A stretch of 5,119 nt of DNA, taken from positions 1-5,119 of the forward strand of contig DASXRC010000007.1 in the NCBI GenBank assembly GCA_036506795.1, given 5' to 3'. Below the pieces are notes generated by a model. That model saw only the letters and a list, made by a program, of their open reading frames with translations. It made no database searches and had not been told where the DNA came from. Position numbers and translations under genes: made by a program. The DNA is from DASXRC01 sp036506795. Lineage in GTDB: Bacteria > Actinomycetota > Actinomycetes > Mycobacteriales > Micromonosporaceae. Positions 1-4,851 of this stretch are shown here, piece by piece (the stretch's first letter is position 1; each line of letters opens with the position of its first letter).

Positions 1-670
1 TCCCGATCGCCTGCGCCTTGCCGCCGCCGTCCCCGTGGAGCACCACGTCGGGCGCGAGCATGCCGAGCAGCGCGTCCATGTCGCCGCCCGCGGCGGCCTC
101 GAAGAACCTACGGGCGAGTTCCTCACCCTCCGCCCGCCGCGCCGGGGGTGGCGCGCCGACGCACGCCTGCCCTCCGGCCGCGATGCGCTGCCGGGCGCGG
201 GCGAAGATCTGCCGGCAGTTCACCTCGGTCTTGCCGATGATCCTTGCCACATCCGGGTAGCCGTAGCCGAATACCTCGCGCAGCATGAACACCGCCCGCT
301 CCCCCGGCGAGAGGGCCTCCAGCAACACGAGAAACGCCATCGACAGCGAGTCGGCCAGCTCGGCGTGCTCGGCCGGCCCCGGCCCGTCGGCGGGCACGAC
401 GACCGGCTCGGGCAGCCAGTCCCCCACGTACGTCTCCCGCCGCACCCGCGCCGATCTCAGGTAGTTGTTTCCCAGCCGCGTCACCGCCGTCGTCAGGTAC
501 GCCTTCGGATTGGCGATCGTGGTTCCCGCCCGGCGCGCCCGGGTCAGGCCGAGGAACGCGTCCTGCACGATGTCCTCGGCGTCGCCCACAGATCCGGTCA
601 TCCCGTAGGCGATGGAGAACAGCAGCGGCCGGTACTCGGCCGCGCCCATCTCATCCGCCGACCCAGGCAC
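1..670 (-). CDS. sigJ: ECF41-family RNA polymerase sigma factor (SigJ-like), 3' end beyond the window
   Basis: Extracytoplasmic-function sigma factor that directs RNA polymerase to its own class of promoters. The 223 visible residues run as follows: region 2 about 11-80 (FSIAYGMTGSVGDAEDIVQDAF, conserved part SVGDAEDIVQDAF), linker with the WLPEPVV signature at 85-91, region 4 about 110-165 (ALSPGERAVF, then CRQIFARARQRI), and the start of a SnoaL-like C-terminal domain from about 182. HGDGGGK at 212-218 is the hallmark of ECF41, whose C-terminal extension replaces a separate anti-sigma factor; none is seen here. Family members are about 290-300 residues, so some 70 are missing past the left edge. 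I chose GTG at 670 because GGGAGG lies 6 bases upstream; ATG at 649 (residue 8) is the alternative. The start lies inside the end of the epimerase remnant, suggesting coupled translation. An oddity is TRLGNNYLRSAR at about 64-75, where relatives usually have an acidic residue (LDRLRSAR-like). The family call is firm; the symbol is by similarity. Confidence 0.93.
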   Translation of the reverse strand, partial: MPGSADEMGAAEYRPLLFSIAYGMTGSVGDAEDIVQDAFLGLTRARRAGTTIANPKAYLTTAVTRLGNNYLRSARVRRETYVGDWLPEPVVVPADGPGPAEHAELADSLSMAFLVLLEALSPGERAVFMLREVFGYGYPDVARIIGKTEVNCRQIFARARQRIAAGGQACVGAPPPARRAEGEELARRFFEAAAGGDMDALLGMLAPDVVLHGDGGGKAQAIG

Positions 671-818
671 GGAATCCCTCCCGCCAGCTCGCGTACCGCG
701 GCTCCCAGCCGAGCTGCTTCCTGGCCTTCTGGTTCGAGGACCCGCGCCAGCTGGTCATCTGGGCCTCGTGGTGGCGGTGACCTCGTGCCCCGGTCGGTCC
801 CGCGACGAAGACTCGCAT
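651..818 (-). pseudogene. Internally deleted NAD-dependent epimerase remnant, in frame, ahead of the sigma gene
   Basis: An open frame of 55 codons that joins both ends of an NAD(P)-dependent epimerase/oxidoreductase usually about 290-310 residues long. It begins MRVFVAGPTG, the Rossmann-fold start, with the expected AxGxxG glycine motif cut short. It ends with SNQKARKQLGWEP and then RYASWREGFRAW, the usual C-terminus of actinobacterial epimerases beside SigJ genes. Between them, bases 790-758 read in another frame give GHEVTATTRPR, the conserved end of the second beta strand (AGHEVTATTR in relatives). At least two deletions are therefore visible: a short one after PTG and one of more than 200 codons after TTR. 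Together they restore the frame. The ribosome-binding site GGAAGG, 7 bases before ATG 818, is intact. The stop at 653-651 lies inside the sigma gene. It cannot be an active enzyme; it may serve as a leader or coupling ORF. Confidence 0.85.
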
Positions 819-851
819 GATCTTTCCTTCCGCGTGGTGCTTCCCCTCAAG

Positions 852-878
852 GACAAGGCACCACCCGAAGCTGTGACG
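852..878 (-). promoter_or_regulatory. Candidate ECF41-type promoter for the remnant-sigma unit
   Basis: On the minus strand, CGTCACA (878-872) is followed after exactly 16 bases by TGTC (855-852). The known ECF41 target promoter has TGTCACA at -35 and CGTC at -10 with about this spacing, so the match is 6 of 7 and 3 of 4. Transcription would start near 845, about 27 bases before the remnant's ATG and just before its ribosome-binding site. This would place the sigma gene under its own control. It is inferred from the motif only. Confidence 0.6.
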
Positions 879-1018
879 TTCTTCAACCCGCTTCCGAACG
901 GCACGGGCTTACTCCGGCTCGCCCGCCTTCTCTCCCGCGCCGTAGAGCTGGGCTAGGTCCGACGCGCCGAGGCTACCGTTCGCTCGAAACCATGAACGTT
1001 TGTGGGTCAAGGCACTGC
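879..1018. other. Intergenic spacer between the sigma unit and the phosphatase gene
   Basis: About 140 bases separate the end of the phosphatase gene from the candidate ECF41 promoter; both units read on the minus strand. No strong terminator is visible. The only hairpin near the phosphatase stop is ACTGC/GCAGT (1014-1018 and 1023-1027), which has a 5-bp stem and no T tract. Read-through from the RlpA-phosphatase unit into the sigma unit is therefore possible. Confidence 0.5.
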
Positions 1019-2227
1019 TCAGGCAGTCCCGACCTCCCAGCTTGGAACGGTTGGCGCACCGACGGTACGCGGCCCCGCGTACTCCATGAGGACGAGCGCG
1101 ATGTCGTCATCCAGCTGCCCCTGCACCCACTCGACGAGTGCGGTCTCGAGCGACGCGAGCCCGTCACCGACCGTGCCGTGGCCGAGTAGCCGCCAGGCGC
1201 GTTCCGCGGTCGGGAAGAACTCCCCGTCGCGCCGCGCCTCGCCGAGGCCGTCCGTGTAGAGCAGCAGACGATCGCCCGGCTCGAGCCGCTCGACGCGCGG
1301 GCGTACCACCGGCATGAACCCCAGCGGTGGGGCGGTCGACGGCGGATCCAATGGGATCACCTCGCCGCGCCGGAGCAACAGCGGGGCAGGGTGTCCACAG
1401 TTGACGATCGTCAGGGTGCCACCGCGCTCCTCGACGAGCGCGGCGGTCACGAAGTCCTCGTCGCCGACGCTACGCGCTACCGCGCGGTCGAGATCGGCCA
1501 CGATCGCGCGGAGGTCGGCCCGTTCGTACGCCACATGCCGGTACGAGCCCAGCACGATGCTGGCCAACCGCACCGCGTCGAGCCCCTTCCCGCGCACGTC
1601 ACCGATGATCATGCGTACGCCGTACGGCGTGTCCAACGCCTCGTACAGGTCCCCGCCGATGTCCGCGGCCGCGGTGGCGGAGATGTACCGGCCGGCGACC
1701 GCCAGGGTGCCGACCCGCGGGCCGAGCGGACGGAGCACGGCCTGTTGTGCGACGGACGCCAGGCGCGACAGCTCGGCGATCTGCTCGGCCTGCCGGTTCC
1801 GGATTTGGGCGACGGCCGCCGCGATGCCGGTGGCCAGCCCAATGCCGATCACGTTGACCACGGTGGCGAGCCTGATCGTTTCACTCGCGAGCGCGAACGA
1901 CGCGCCAATCACGGTGGCCACGGCACCGACCGCCAGCACCACCCGCCACGTGGCGAACGCGGCGGCCAGGAACGGGGCGGCGGCAACGAGCCCCACGTAG
2001 TTCGCGTCCCCCCCGTCCGCCAGCTCGACCGCCGAGACGAGCGCGAGCAGCACAAAGGCCGCGCCGAGACCGACGCGGGAACCAGGACTCATCATCGGGC
2101 GGCGGCCCGGCGGAAAGAATTGCATGGGTACGCCGACCAGCATGCCTGATCCACTGCTGGGACTGAACGGGGTTGACCCGTCGTCCGAGGCGGAATTGGC
2201 CGGCCGGTGAGTCGTCGGCGAGGTCAA
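1019..2227 (-). CDS. Membrane PP2C/SpoIIE-type serine/threonine phosphatase
   Basis: Predicted metal-dependent protein phosphatase of the SpoIIE/RsbU class, which dephosphorylates phosphoserine or phosphothreonine, often on anti-sigma-factor antagonists. The 402 residues comprise a polar N-terminus (1-47), four likely membrane helices (about 52-70, 77-93, 94-113, 121-141), a linking helix about 143-170 (RLASVAQQAVLRP, as in RsbU-type proteins) and the catalytic domain about 172-384. Metal-binding motifs are all present: GGDLYEA 191-197, GDVRGKG 209-215, LYTDGLGEAR 323-332 and DDDIALVL 373-380; NCGHPAPLLL at 276-285 is also typical. No GAF, PAS or kinase domain is present, so any sensing would be through the membrane part. 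The TTG start at 2227 shares TTGA with the RlpA stop, and GAGG lies about 10 bases upstream; ATG at residue 29 or 35 is possible but lacks a good ribosome-binding site. The substrate is unknown. Family assignment is firm, the start less so. Confidence 0.92.
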   Translation of the reverse strand: MTSPTTHRPANSASDDGSTPFSPSSGSGMLVGVPMQFFPPGRRPMMSPGSRVGLGAAFVLLALVSAVELADGGDANYVGLVAAAPFLAAAFATWRVVLAVGAVATVIGASFALASETIRLATVVNVIGIGLATGIAAAVAQIRNRQAEQIAELSRLASVAQQAVLRPLGPRVGTLAVAGRYISATAAADIGGDLYEALDTPYGVRMIIGDVRGKGLDAVRLASIVLGSYRHVAYERADLRAIVADLDRAVARSVGDEDFVTAALVEERGGTLTIVNCGHPAPLLLRRGEVIPLDPPSTAPPLGFMPVVRPRVERLEPGDRLLLYTDGLGEARRDGEFFPTAERAWRLLGHGTVGDGLASLETALVEWVQGQLDDDIALVLMEYAGPRTVGAPTVPSWEVGTA

Positions 2228-2859
2228 CCCGCGAGGACCTCGTATCGAACGTTCGCCACGCCGGCGTCGAGGGACGAGATCGCCTCGAACGCGGCGCGGG
2301 ACAGGTCCAGGCAGCGACCGTCGACGTACGGTCCGCGGTCGTTGATGCGAACGGTGACCGACTTGCCGTTGCTGAGGTTCGTCACCCGGACCCGCGTGTC
2401 GAACGGCAGTGTCTTGTGCGCCGCGGTCATGGCCTCCGGATCGAACTGCTCACCGTTCGCCGTCGGTTGGGGGTCGGAGTAGAACGACGCCTCGCAGGTG
2501 CCGGAGCCGACCACCGTCGCGGCCCTCGGCGTCGTCCGAGTCGGGGTCGGTTTCGACGTGCGGGTGGTGCTCCGCGACGTGTGCTCCGGAGACCGGGTCG
2601 ACGTCGGTTGGGCGGCGGGCGTCGGCGTGGTGGCGGCGGTCGGCGCCACGGCGCCCGTCGGAGTCACTGATGACTGCCTCGCTCCGGCCGTCGGGACACT
2701 GCCGAGACTCGGGCTCGGCGTTGCCTTGGCCGCGTCCACGGCTCCGAGCCGGTTCACACCGACGGCACCACCCACGAGGACCGCCGCGACGACCACGGCC
2801 GTTGCGAGTGGTCCGAGGGGCAATCCGCGGGTACGCCGGGCGGCGTGCTTGCCGGTCAA
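2224..2859 (-). CDS. Membrane-anchored RlpA-like double-psi beta-barrel protein
   Basis: Cell-surface protein of the RlpA (rare lipoprotein A) family, whose barrel domain binds or cleaves peptidoglycan glycan strands. The 211 residues comprise a basic start (TGKHAARRTRG), one hydrophobic segment about 15-36, a Thr/Pro/Ser-rich linker about 44-118 that probably crosses the wall, and the barrel at 122-210. Barrel motifs are ASFYSD at 124-129, TANGEQFDP 133-141, TAAHKTLPF 145-153, VRINDRGPY 170-178 and CLDLSRAAF 183-191. NDRGP includes the aspartate held to be catalytic in RlpA. Cys122 and Cys183 bracket the domain core and could form a disulfide. There is no lipobox, so the anchor is a helix or an uncleaved signal. 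The frame is open back to 3159, but TTG at 2859 is preferred: AGAAGG lies about 8 bases upstream, a promoter is suitably placed, and the basic-hydrophobic start fits. It is first in a unit with the phosphatase. Confidence 0.88.
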   Translation of the reverse strand: MTGKHAARRTRGLPLGPLATAVVVAAVLVGGAVGVNRLGAVDAAKATPSPSLGSVPTAGARQSSVTPTGAVAPTAATTPTPAAQPTSTRSPEHTSRSTTRTSKPTPTRTTPRAATVVGSGTCEASFYSDPQPTANGEQFDPEAMTAAHKTLPFDTRVRVTNLSNGKSVTVRINDRGPYVDGRCLDLSRAAFEAISSLDAGVANVRYEVLAG

Positions 2860-2894
2860 AACCTGACCCTTCTTCGGACGACAGGCCAGGGCGG

Positions 2895-2925
2895 ACCGTA
2901 GCGAGAGCGGCAGTTCGGATGTCAA
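2895..2925 (-). promoter_or_regulatory. Vegetative-type promoter for the RlpA-phosphatase unit
   Basis: On the minus strand TTGACA (2925-2920) is a perfect -35 box, followed after 19 bases by TACGGT (2900-2895), which fits the actinobacterial TAnnnT -10. The predicted start near 2888 leaves a leader of about 29 bases before TTG 2859 with room for the ribosome-binding site. The 19-base spacing is at the long end of the usual range. Confidence 0.55.
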
Positions 2926-2931
2926 GGTGAT

Positions 2932-2947
2932 CGAGCTGATTCGCTCG
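2932..2947. repeat. Short inverted repeat CGAGC-6-GCTCG
   Basis: CGAGCTGATTCGCTCG has perfect 5-bp arms around a 6-base centre. It lies just upstream of the -35 box of the RlpA-phosphatase promoter. It is short and could be chance in GC-rich DNA. Confidence 0.3.
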
Positions 2948-2953
2948 GGTTTA

Positions 2954-2975
2954 GGCCGAAACGTTCGGCCGAACG
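2954..2975. promoter_or_regulatory. Overlapping palindromes, candidate operator in the divergent spacer
   Basis: CGTTCGGCCGAACG (2962-2975) is a perfect 14-bp palindrome. It overlaps a second perfect inverted repeat, GGCCGAA-ACG-TTCGGCC (2954-2970). A further GAACG half-site follows at about 2976-2980. The site is about 37 bases upstream of the -35 box of the RlpA-phosphatase promoter and roughly 130 bases before the start of the divergent gene. This position suits an activator or a repressor that acts at a distance. No regulator gene in the window is an obvious candidate to bind it. Confidence 0.45.
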
Positions 2976-3092
2976 AACGACCTCGGCTGGGTCGCACGTT
3001 CCACCCGGCGAGGCGCGGCGTCGGTGCCTCCGCCGCGATCTGCACATTGACGAGGGTTATCCGGCCAGCGGGCGCGCCGGAGGCTCGCTGGG

Positions 3093-3098
3093 TAGGCT
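3093..3098 (+). promoter_or_regulatory. -10 element placed for leaderless transcription
   Basis: TAGGCT matches TAnnnT and ends 7 bases before the ATG at 3106, so transcription would start at or next to the A of the start codon. No ribosome-binding sequence lies at the usual distance; the nearest GGAGG (about 3079-3083) is more than 20 bases away. No good -35 box is seen at 17-19 bases. Leaderless mRNAs with this spacing are common in actinobacteria. Confidence 0.5.
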
Positions 3099-3105
3099 CC
3101 GGCTC

Positions 3106-3414
3106 ATGACGTACGGGTTGCTCAACAAGCTCACCGCTAAGCCGGGTCAGCGCGACCAAGTCGTACAGATCTTGCTCGAGTCGGGCCGGCTATTTGAGGA
3201 CAACTCGGCGTGCCTCATGTACCTCGTCAGCGAGTCCGTCGACGACCCTAACGTCATCTGGGTCACGGACCTGTGGACCAGCGGTGAGGAGCACGCAGAC
3301 GCCCTCAAGGCGCCCGAGCTGCGGCCGTATGTGGAGCAAGCGACGCCGCTTCTGGAGGGCATGCCGGAGCAAATGGAGATCCGCCCGATGGGCGGCAGGG
3401 GCGTGCCGGGCTAA
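3106..3414 (+). CDS. Antibiotic biosynthesis monooxygenase (ABM) family protein, putative quinol monooxygenase
   Basis: Small cytoplasmic protein of 102 residues, the usual length for a single ABM domain. This dimeric ferredoxin-like fold oxidises aromatic or quinol substrates without a cofactor, or serves unknown roles. Visible features are LLNKLTAKPGQRDQVVQILL at 5-24, the conserved first strand and helix; IWVTDLWTSGEEHADAL at 51-67, with the family's Trp and His (W57, H63); and the C-terminal strand around MEIRPMGG (90-97). It closely resembles proteins annotated as putative quinol monooxygenases that begin MTYG. The ATG is chosen because it is the first start, the -10 element sits correctly for it, and the domain begins at once. 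It stands alone, divergent from the RlpA unit and followed by decayed sequence, so the context does not reveal a substrate. No biosynthetic genes are nearby. Confidence 0.85.
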   Translation: MTYGLLNKLTAKPGQRDQVVQILLESGRLFEDNSACLMYLVSESVDDPNVIWVTDLWTSGEEHADALKAPELRPYVEQATPLLEGMPEQMEIRPMGGRGVPG

Positions 3415-3657
3415 TCGGCTTGGTGCTCGGCGCGGCGAAGCGGACGCTGCTGGCCGTCGTACCGAGGCTGGCGAGGTTCCCCGTCGGGCGCATCGGGAGC
3501 GACGCTGCCGGCGTACCAGCGCACCGTGGTACGAGCGAAGTCGATCGGCGGGGGATTCGTCCAGCTCAATGTCAGGTACCCGCCGTCGCGTACGGCCCGC
3601 ACGTTGGACACCCGGTACGGGCCTTTCAGGTCGGCCCAGTGGCCGGGTGATTGCTTC
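3411..3657 (-). pseudogene. Frameshifted fibronectin type III domain remnant
   Basis: The gap between the two plus-strand genes reads on the minus strand as a degraded FN3-like domain. From about 3611 the frame gives VSNVRAVRDGGYLTLSWTNP, then PPIDFARTTVRWYAGS and VAPDAPDG, the typical first half of an actinobacterial FN3 domain. Removing one G from the GGGG run (3482-3479 on this strand) continues it as NLASLGTTASSVRFAAPS, which fits the next strands. Without that change the frame runs to TAG at 3413-3411. There is no start codon or ribosome-binding site of its own, and the domain is cut off where the ABM gene ends on one side and where the ACT gene's leader begins on the other. FN3 domains here usually belong to large secreted enzymes or surface proteins, so this is probably a fragment left by a deletion. 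Recognition is by pattern only. Confidence 0.55.
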
Positions 3658-3676
3658 CTCACCGGTGGGCGAAGAG

Positions 3677-3682
3677 TAGGTT
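3677..3682 (+). promoter_or_regulatory. Candidate -10 element for the ACT-domain gene
   Basis: TAGGTT fits TAnnnT and would start transcription near 3689, giving a leader of about 23 bases that includes the ribosome-binding site GGAGG, 8 bases before ATG 3712. No convincing -35 box is seen; TTGCTT (about 3651-3656) is 20 bases away, too far to count. Confidence 0.35.
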
Positions 3683-3711
3683 CGGGGCTGAGCCGCCCGG
3701 AGGGACCTGAC

Positions 3712-4104
3712 ATGAGCGCGTTCACTGTGGAGCTCGCAAACCAACCCGGCGAGCTGGCACGTCTCTGCGAGGCTATTGCCGCCCGCGGCGTCAACCTCGT
3801 TCTGTGCGCCACATCGCACGCAGACAGCGGCACCATCGCCTTCATCCTTGACGACGAGGCGACCGGCAGGACAGCGTTGGACGGCGCCGGCATCGAGTAC
3901 ACCGAGCGCCCCGCGCTGACCGTGCGGATGGACAACGTCCCGGGCGCCGGCGCGGAGACGTTCCGCAAGCTCGCCGACGCCGGCGTCAACGTGGACCTGC
4001 TTCTTCCCGTTCGCGTCTCCAACGAACAATTCTTCGCCGTCATCTGTGTTGACAACGTCGAGGCCGCCGGCACGGCGCTCGGCGAGCAGGTCGTCACGGA
4101 GTGA
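3712..4104 (+). CDS. Tandem ACT-domain protein
   Basis: Small protein of 130 residues made of two ACT domains, folds that bind amino acids or similar small ligands and usually regulate metabolic enzymes. The first spans about 1-65 (FTVELANQPGELARLCEAIA, then GVNLVLC), the second about 68-127 (ALTVRMDNVPGAGAETFRKL, then DAGVNVDLLLPV). Each has the typical strand, a PG turn, a helix and a GVN strand. No catalytic domain is attached, so it is either a stand-alone regulatory subunit or a ligand-binding protein; no amino-acid biosynthesis enzyme is visible nearby to pair with it. The start is ATG, with GGAGG 8 bases upstream. The frame extends back to 3526, but that upstream part overlaps the FN3 remnant and does not look coding. 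The gene is convergent with the VOC gene. Confidence 0.85.
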   Translation: MSAFTVELANQPGELARLCEAIAARGVNLVLCATSHADSGTIAFILDDEATGRTALDGAGIEYTERPALTVRMDNVPGAGAETFRKLADAGVNVDLLLPVRVSNEQFFAVICVDNVEAAGTALGEQVVTE

Positions 4105-4227
4105 CCGCCTGACCCGCGTATGTGGCCCGCAGATGGCTCACGGGCGAGTCTTCTGGCTAGTACAACCCCGACGCTGCCAGAGCCGGTCCCCCGAGCGCGC
4201 CAAGTCCGAGGCCGAGTGAGCCGCTGT
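4105..4227. other. Convergent spacer without a recognisable terminator
   Basis: The ACT gene (+) and the VOC gene (-) end facing each other across 123 bases. I looked for a stem-loop serving both and found only weak pairings with long loops and no T tract. Termination here, if any, is not visible by eye. Confidence 0.4.
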
Positions 4228-4557
4228 TCATGCGATTACGCAGAACAGGTTGCCCTCGGTGTCGGCGAGGACCACGAAGTCGGCGTCTTCCGGATAGTCC
4301 CAGTCCACCCGTCTGGCGCCGAGCGAGATGAGTCGCTCGAGCTCGGTCTGCAGGTCAGAGTCTCGCCAGTCGACCCACAGGTCTAGGTGCGTCCTGTCGT
4401 TCTCGTCCAGATGAAGCCGCGGACCCGCGCCACTCCGGGGAGCGAGAAACGCTGGATCGTCCGATTTGGGAACGTATCCGAGGGCCTTGCTCCAAAACTC
4501 CGCCGCCCGGCCGATGTCTGACACGTTCAACACGACTGATCCGACAGAGACAGCCAT
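4228..4557 (-). CDS. VOC superfamily (glyoxalase-like) protein
   Basis: Protein of 109 residues with the paired beta-alpha-beta-beta-beta modules of the vicinal oxygen chelate superfamily, close to the glyoxalase-like group called Glyoxalase_6. The first module has VVLNVSDIGRAAEFWSKALG at 8-27. The second has THLDLWVD at 56-63, ERLISLGARRV at 74-84, and ends VVLADTEGNLFCVI at 95-108. His57 and Glu101 sit where metal ligands are usual, but the ligand expected in the first strand is replaced (Asn11), so catalysis is uncertain. Members range from lyases to drug-resistance binding proteins, and the substrate cannot be read from the sequence. ATG 4557 is chosen because AAGGAG lies 5 bases upstream and the first strand begins directly; the open frame back to 4662 is poor coding sequence. 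Confidence 0.85.
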   Translation of the reverse strand: MAVSVGSVVLNVSDIGRAAEFWSKALGYVPKSDDPAFLAPRSGAGPRLHLDENDRTHLDLWVDWRDSDLQTELERLISLGARRVDWDYPEDADFVVLADTEGNLFCVIA

Positions 4558-4635
4558 CGAAGCTCCTTGACTCTCCGCGATGTTGTGGACGCCAGGTACC
4601 CACCTCGGCAACGTACATGACCTTCGATGATCAGC

Positions 4636-4658
4636 GCCTGAACGCCGACCGGTCAGGC
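4636..4658. repeat. Inverted repeat GCCTGA-11-TCAGGC upstream of the VOC gene
   Basis: Perfect 6-bp arms at 4636-4641 and 4653-4658 are separated by 11 bases. Relative to the candidate VOC -10 (4615-4610, minus strand), it covers and lies just upstream of the -35 position. An operator is possible, but arms this short may be chance. Confidence 0.25.
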
Positions 4659-4737
4659 CCATCCGGAGGAGGAGGCCACCTCGGTGTTGCGCCGCCCGGA
4701 GTCAACTCAGCGCCTGGAGGTGCGGCCGGCGGGTCGG

Positions 4738-4759
4738 GGCGGGTCGCATTTAACCCGCC
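4738..4759. repeat. Stem-loop GGCGGGT-8-ACCCGCC
   Basis: Perfect 7-bp arms (4738-4744, 4753-4759) enclose the loop CGCATTTA, which is AT-rich for this DNA. The left arm is the second of two near-tandem copies of GGCGGGTCG (4728-4736, 4738-4746). There is no T tract, so a simple terminator is unlikely. It lies about 90 bases before the DUF2007 gene and could be an operator or a structured leader. Confidence 0.35.
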
Positions 4760-4851
4760 GCGGGTGATCCGCTCGGGCAACGGCAGGGAAACCATGTCCA
4801 TGTTGCCGGTCGCGGCCACGGGGCAGTAACAGGAGCAGAGGAGTTGAGGCC

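Larger units (their letters stand above)
4558..4851. other. Divergent spacer between the VOC and DUF2007 genes
   Basis: A stretch of 294 bases with no gene I can support. Open frames cross it on both strands (4617-4829 plus, 4631-4819 minus) but are rich in Pro, Gly and Arg, match nothing I recognise and lack good ribosome-binding sites. It contains two inverted repeats listed separately and a weak minus-strand -10 candidate TACGTT (4615-4610) for the VOC gene, with no clear -35 box. Confidence 0.5.

Noticed and set aside
35..956. Long plus-strand frames covering the sigma gene and the epimerase remnant.
   Set aside because: They are Arg/Pro/His-rich mirror frames of the minus-strand sigma gene, typical of high-GC DNA.
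909..1010. A minus-strand 33-codon frame from TTG 1010, whose last 20 codons are GC-rich at third positions (ending QLYGAGEKAGEPE).
   Set aside because: No ribosome-binding site, a weak start, a rare CTA codon and no recognisable family. It could be a C-terminal scrap of a lost gene, but the evidence is too thin to list.
1014..1027. The ACTGC/GCAGT hairpin at the phosphatase stop as a terminator.
   Set aside because: Its stem has only 5 bp, it overlaps the stop codon, and no T tract follows.
1314..2149. Two plus-strand frames of over 220 codons opposite the phosphatase gene.
   Set aside because: The minus strand carries every PP2C motif, while these frames have the biased composition of antisense shadows.
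2860..3105. A c-di-AMP (ydaO-type) riboswitch ahead of the RlpA-like gene, since that class often controls wall hydrolases in actinobacteria.
   Set aside because: The conserved ydaO core sequences are not seen, and the predicted leader of about 29 bases is too short.
2860..3159. The N-terminal extension of the RlpA-like frame back to 3159.
   Set aside because: It overlaps the divergent ABM gene and its promoter, and would place about 100 polar residues before the membrane segment. TTG 2859 fits the promoter and ribosome-binding site.
3526..3711. An upstream extension of the ACT protein to the start at 3526.
   Set aside because: The added residues have no ACT features, the region reads as an FN3 remnant on the other strand, and a strong ribosome-binding site precedes ATG 3712.
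4617..4829. Open frames on both strands in the VOC/DUF2007 spacer as possible small genes.
   Set aside because: Low-complexity Pro/Gly/Arg content, no ribosome-binding sites and no family resemblance.
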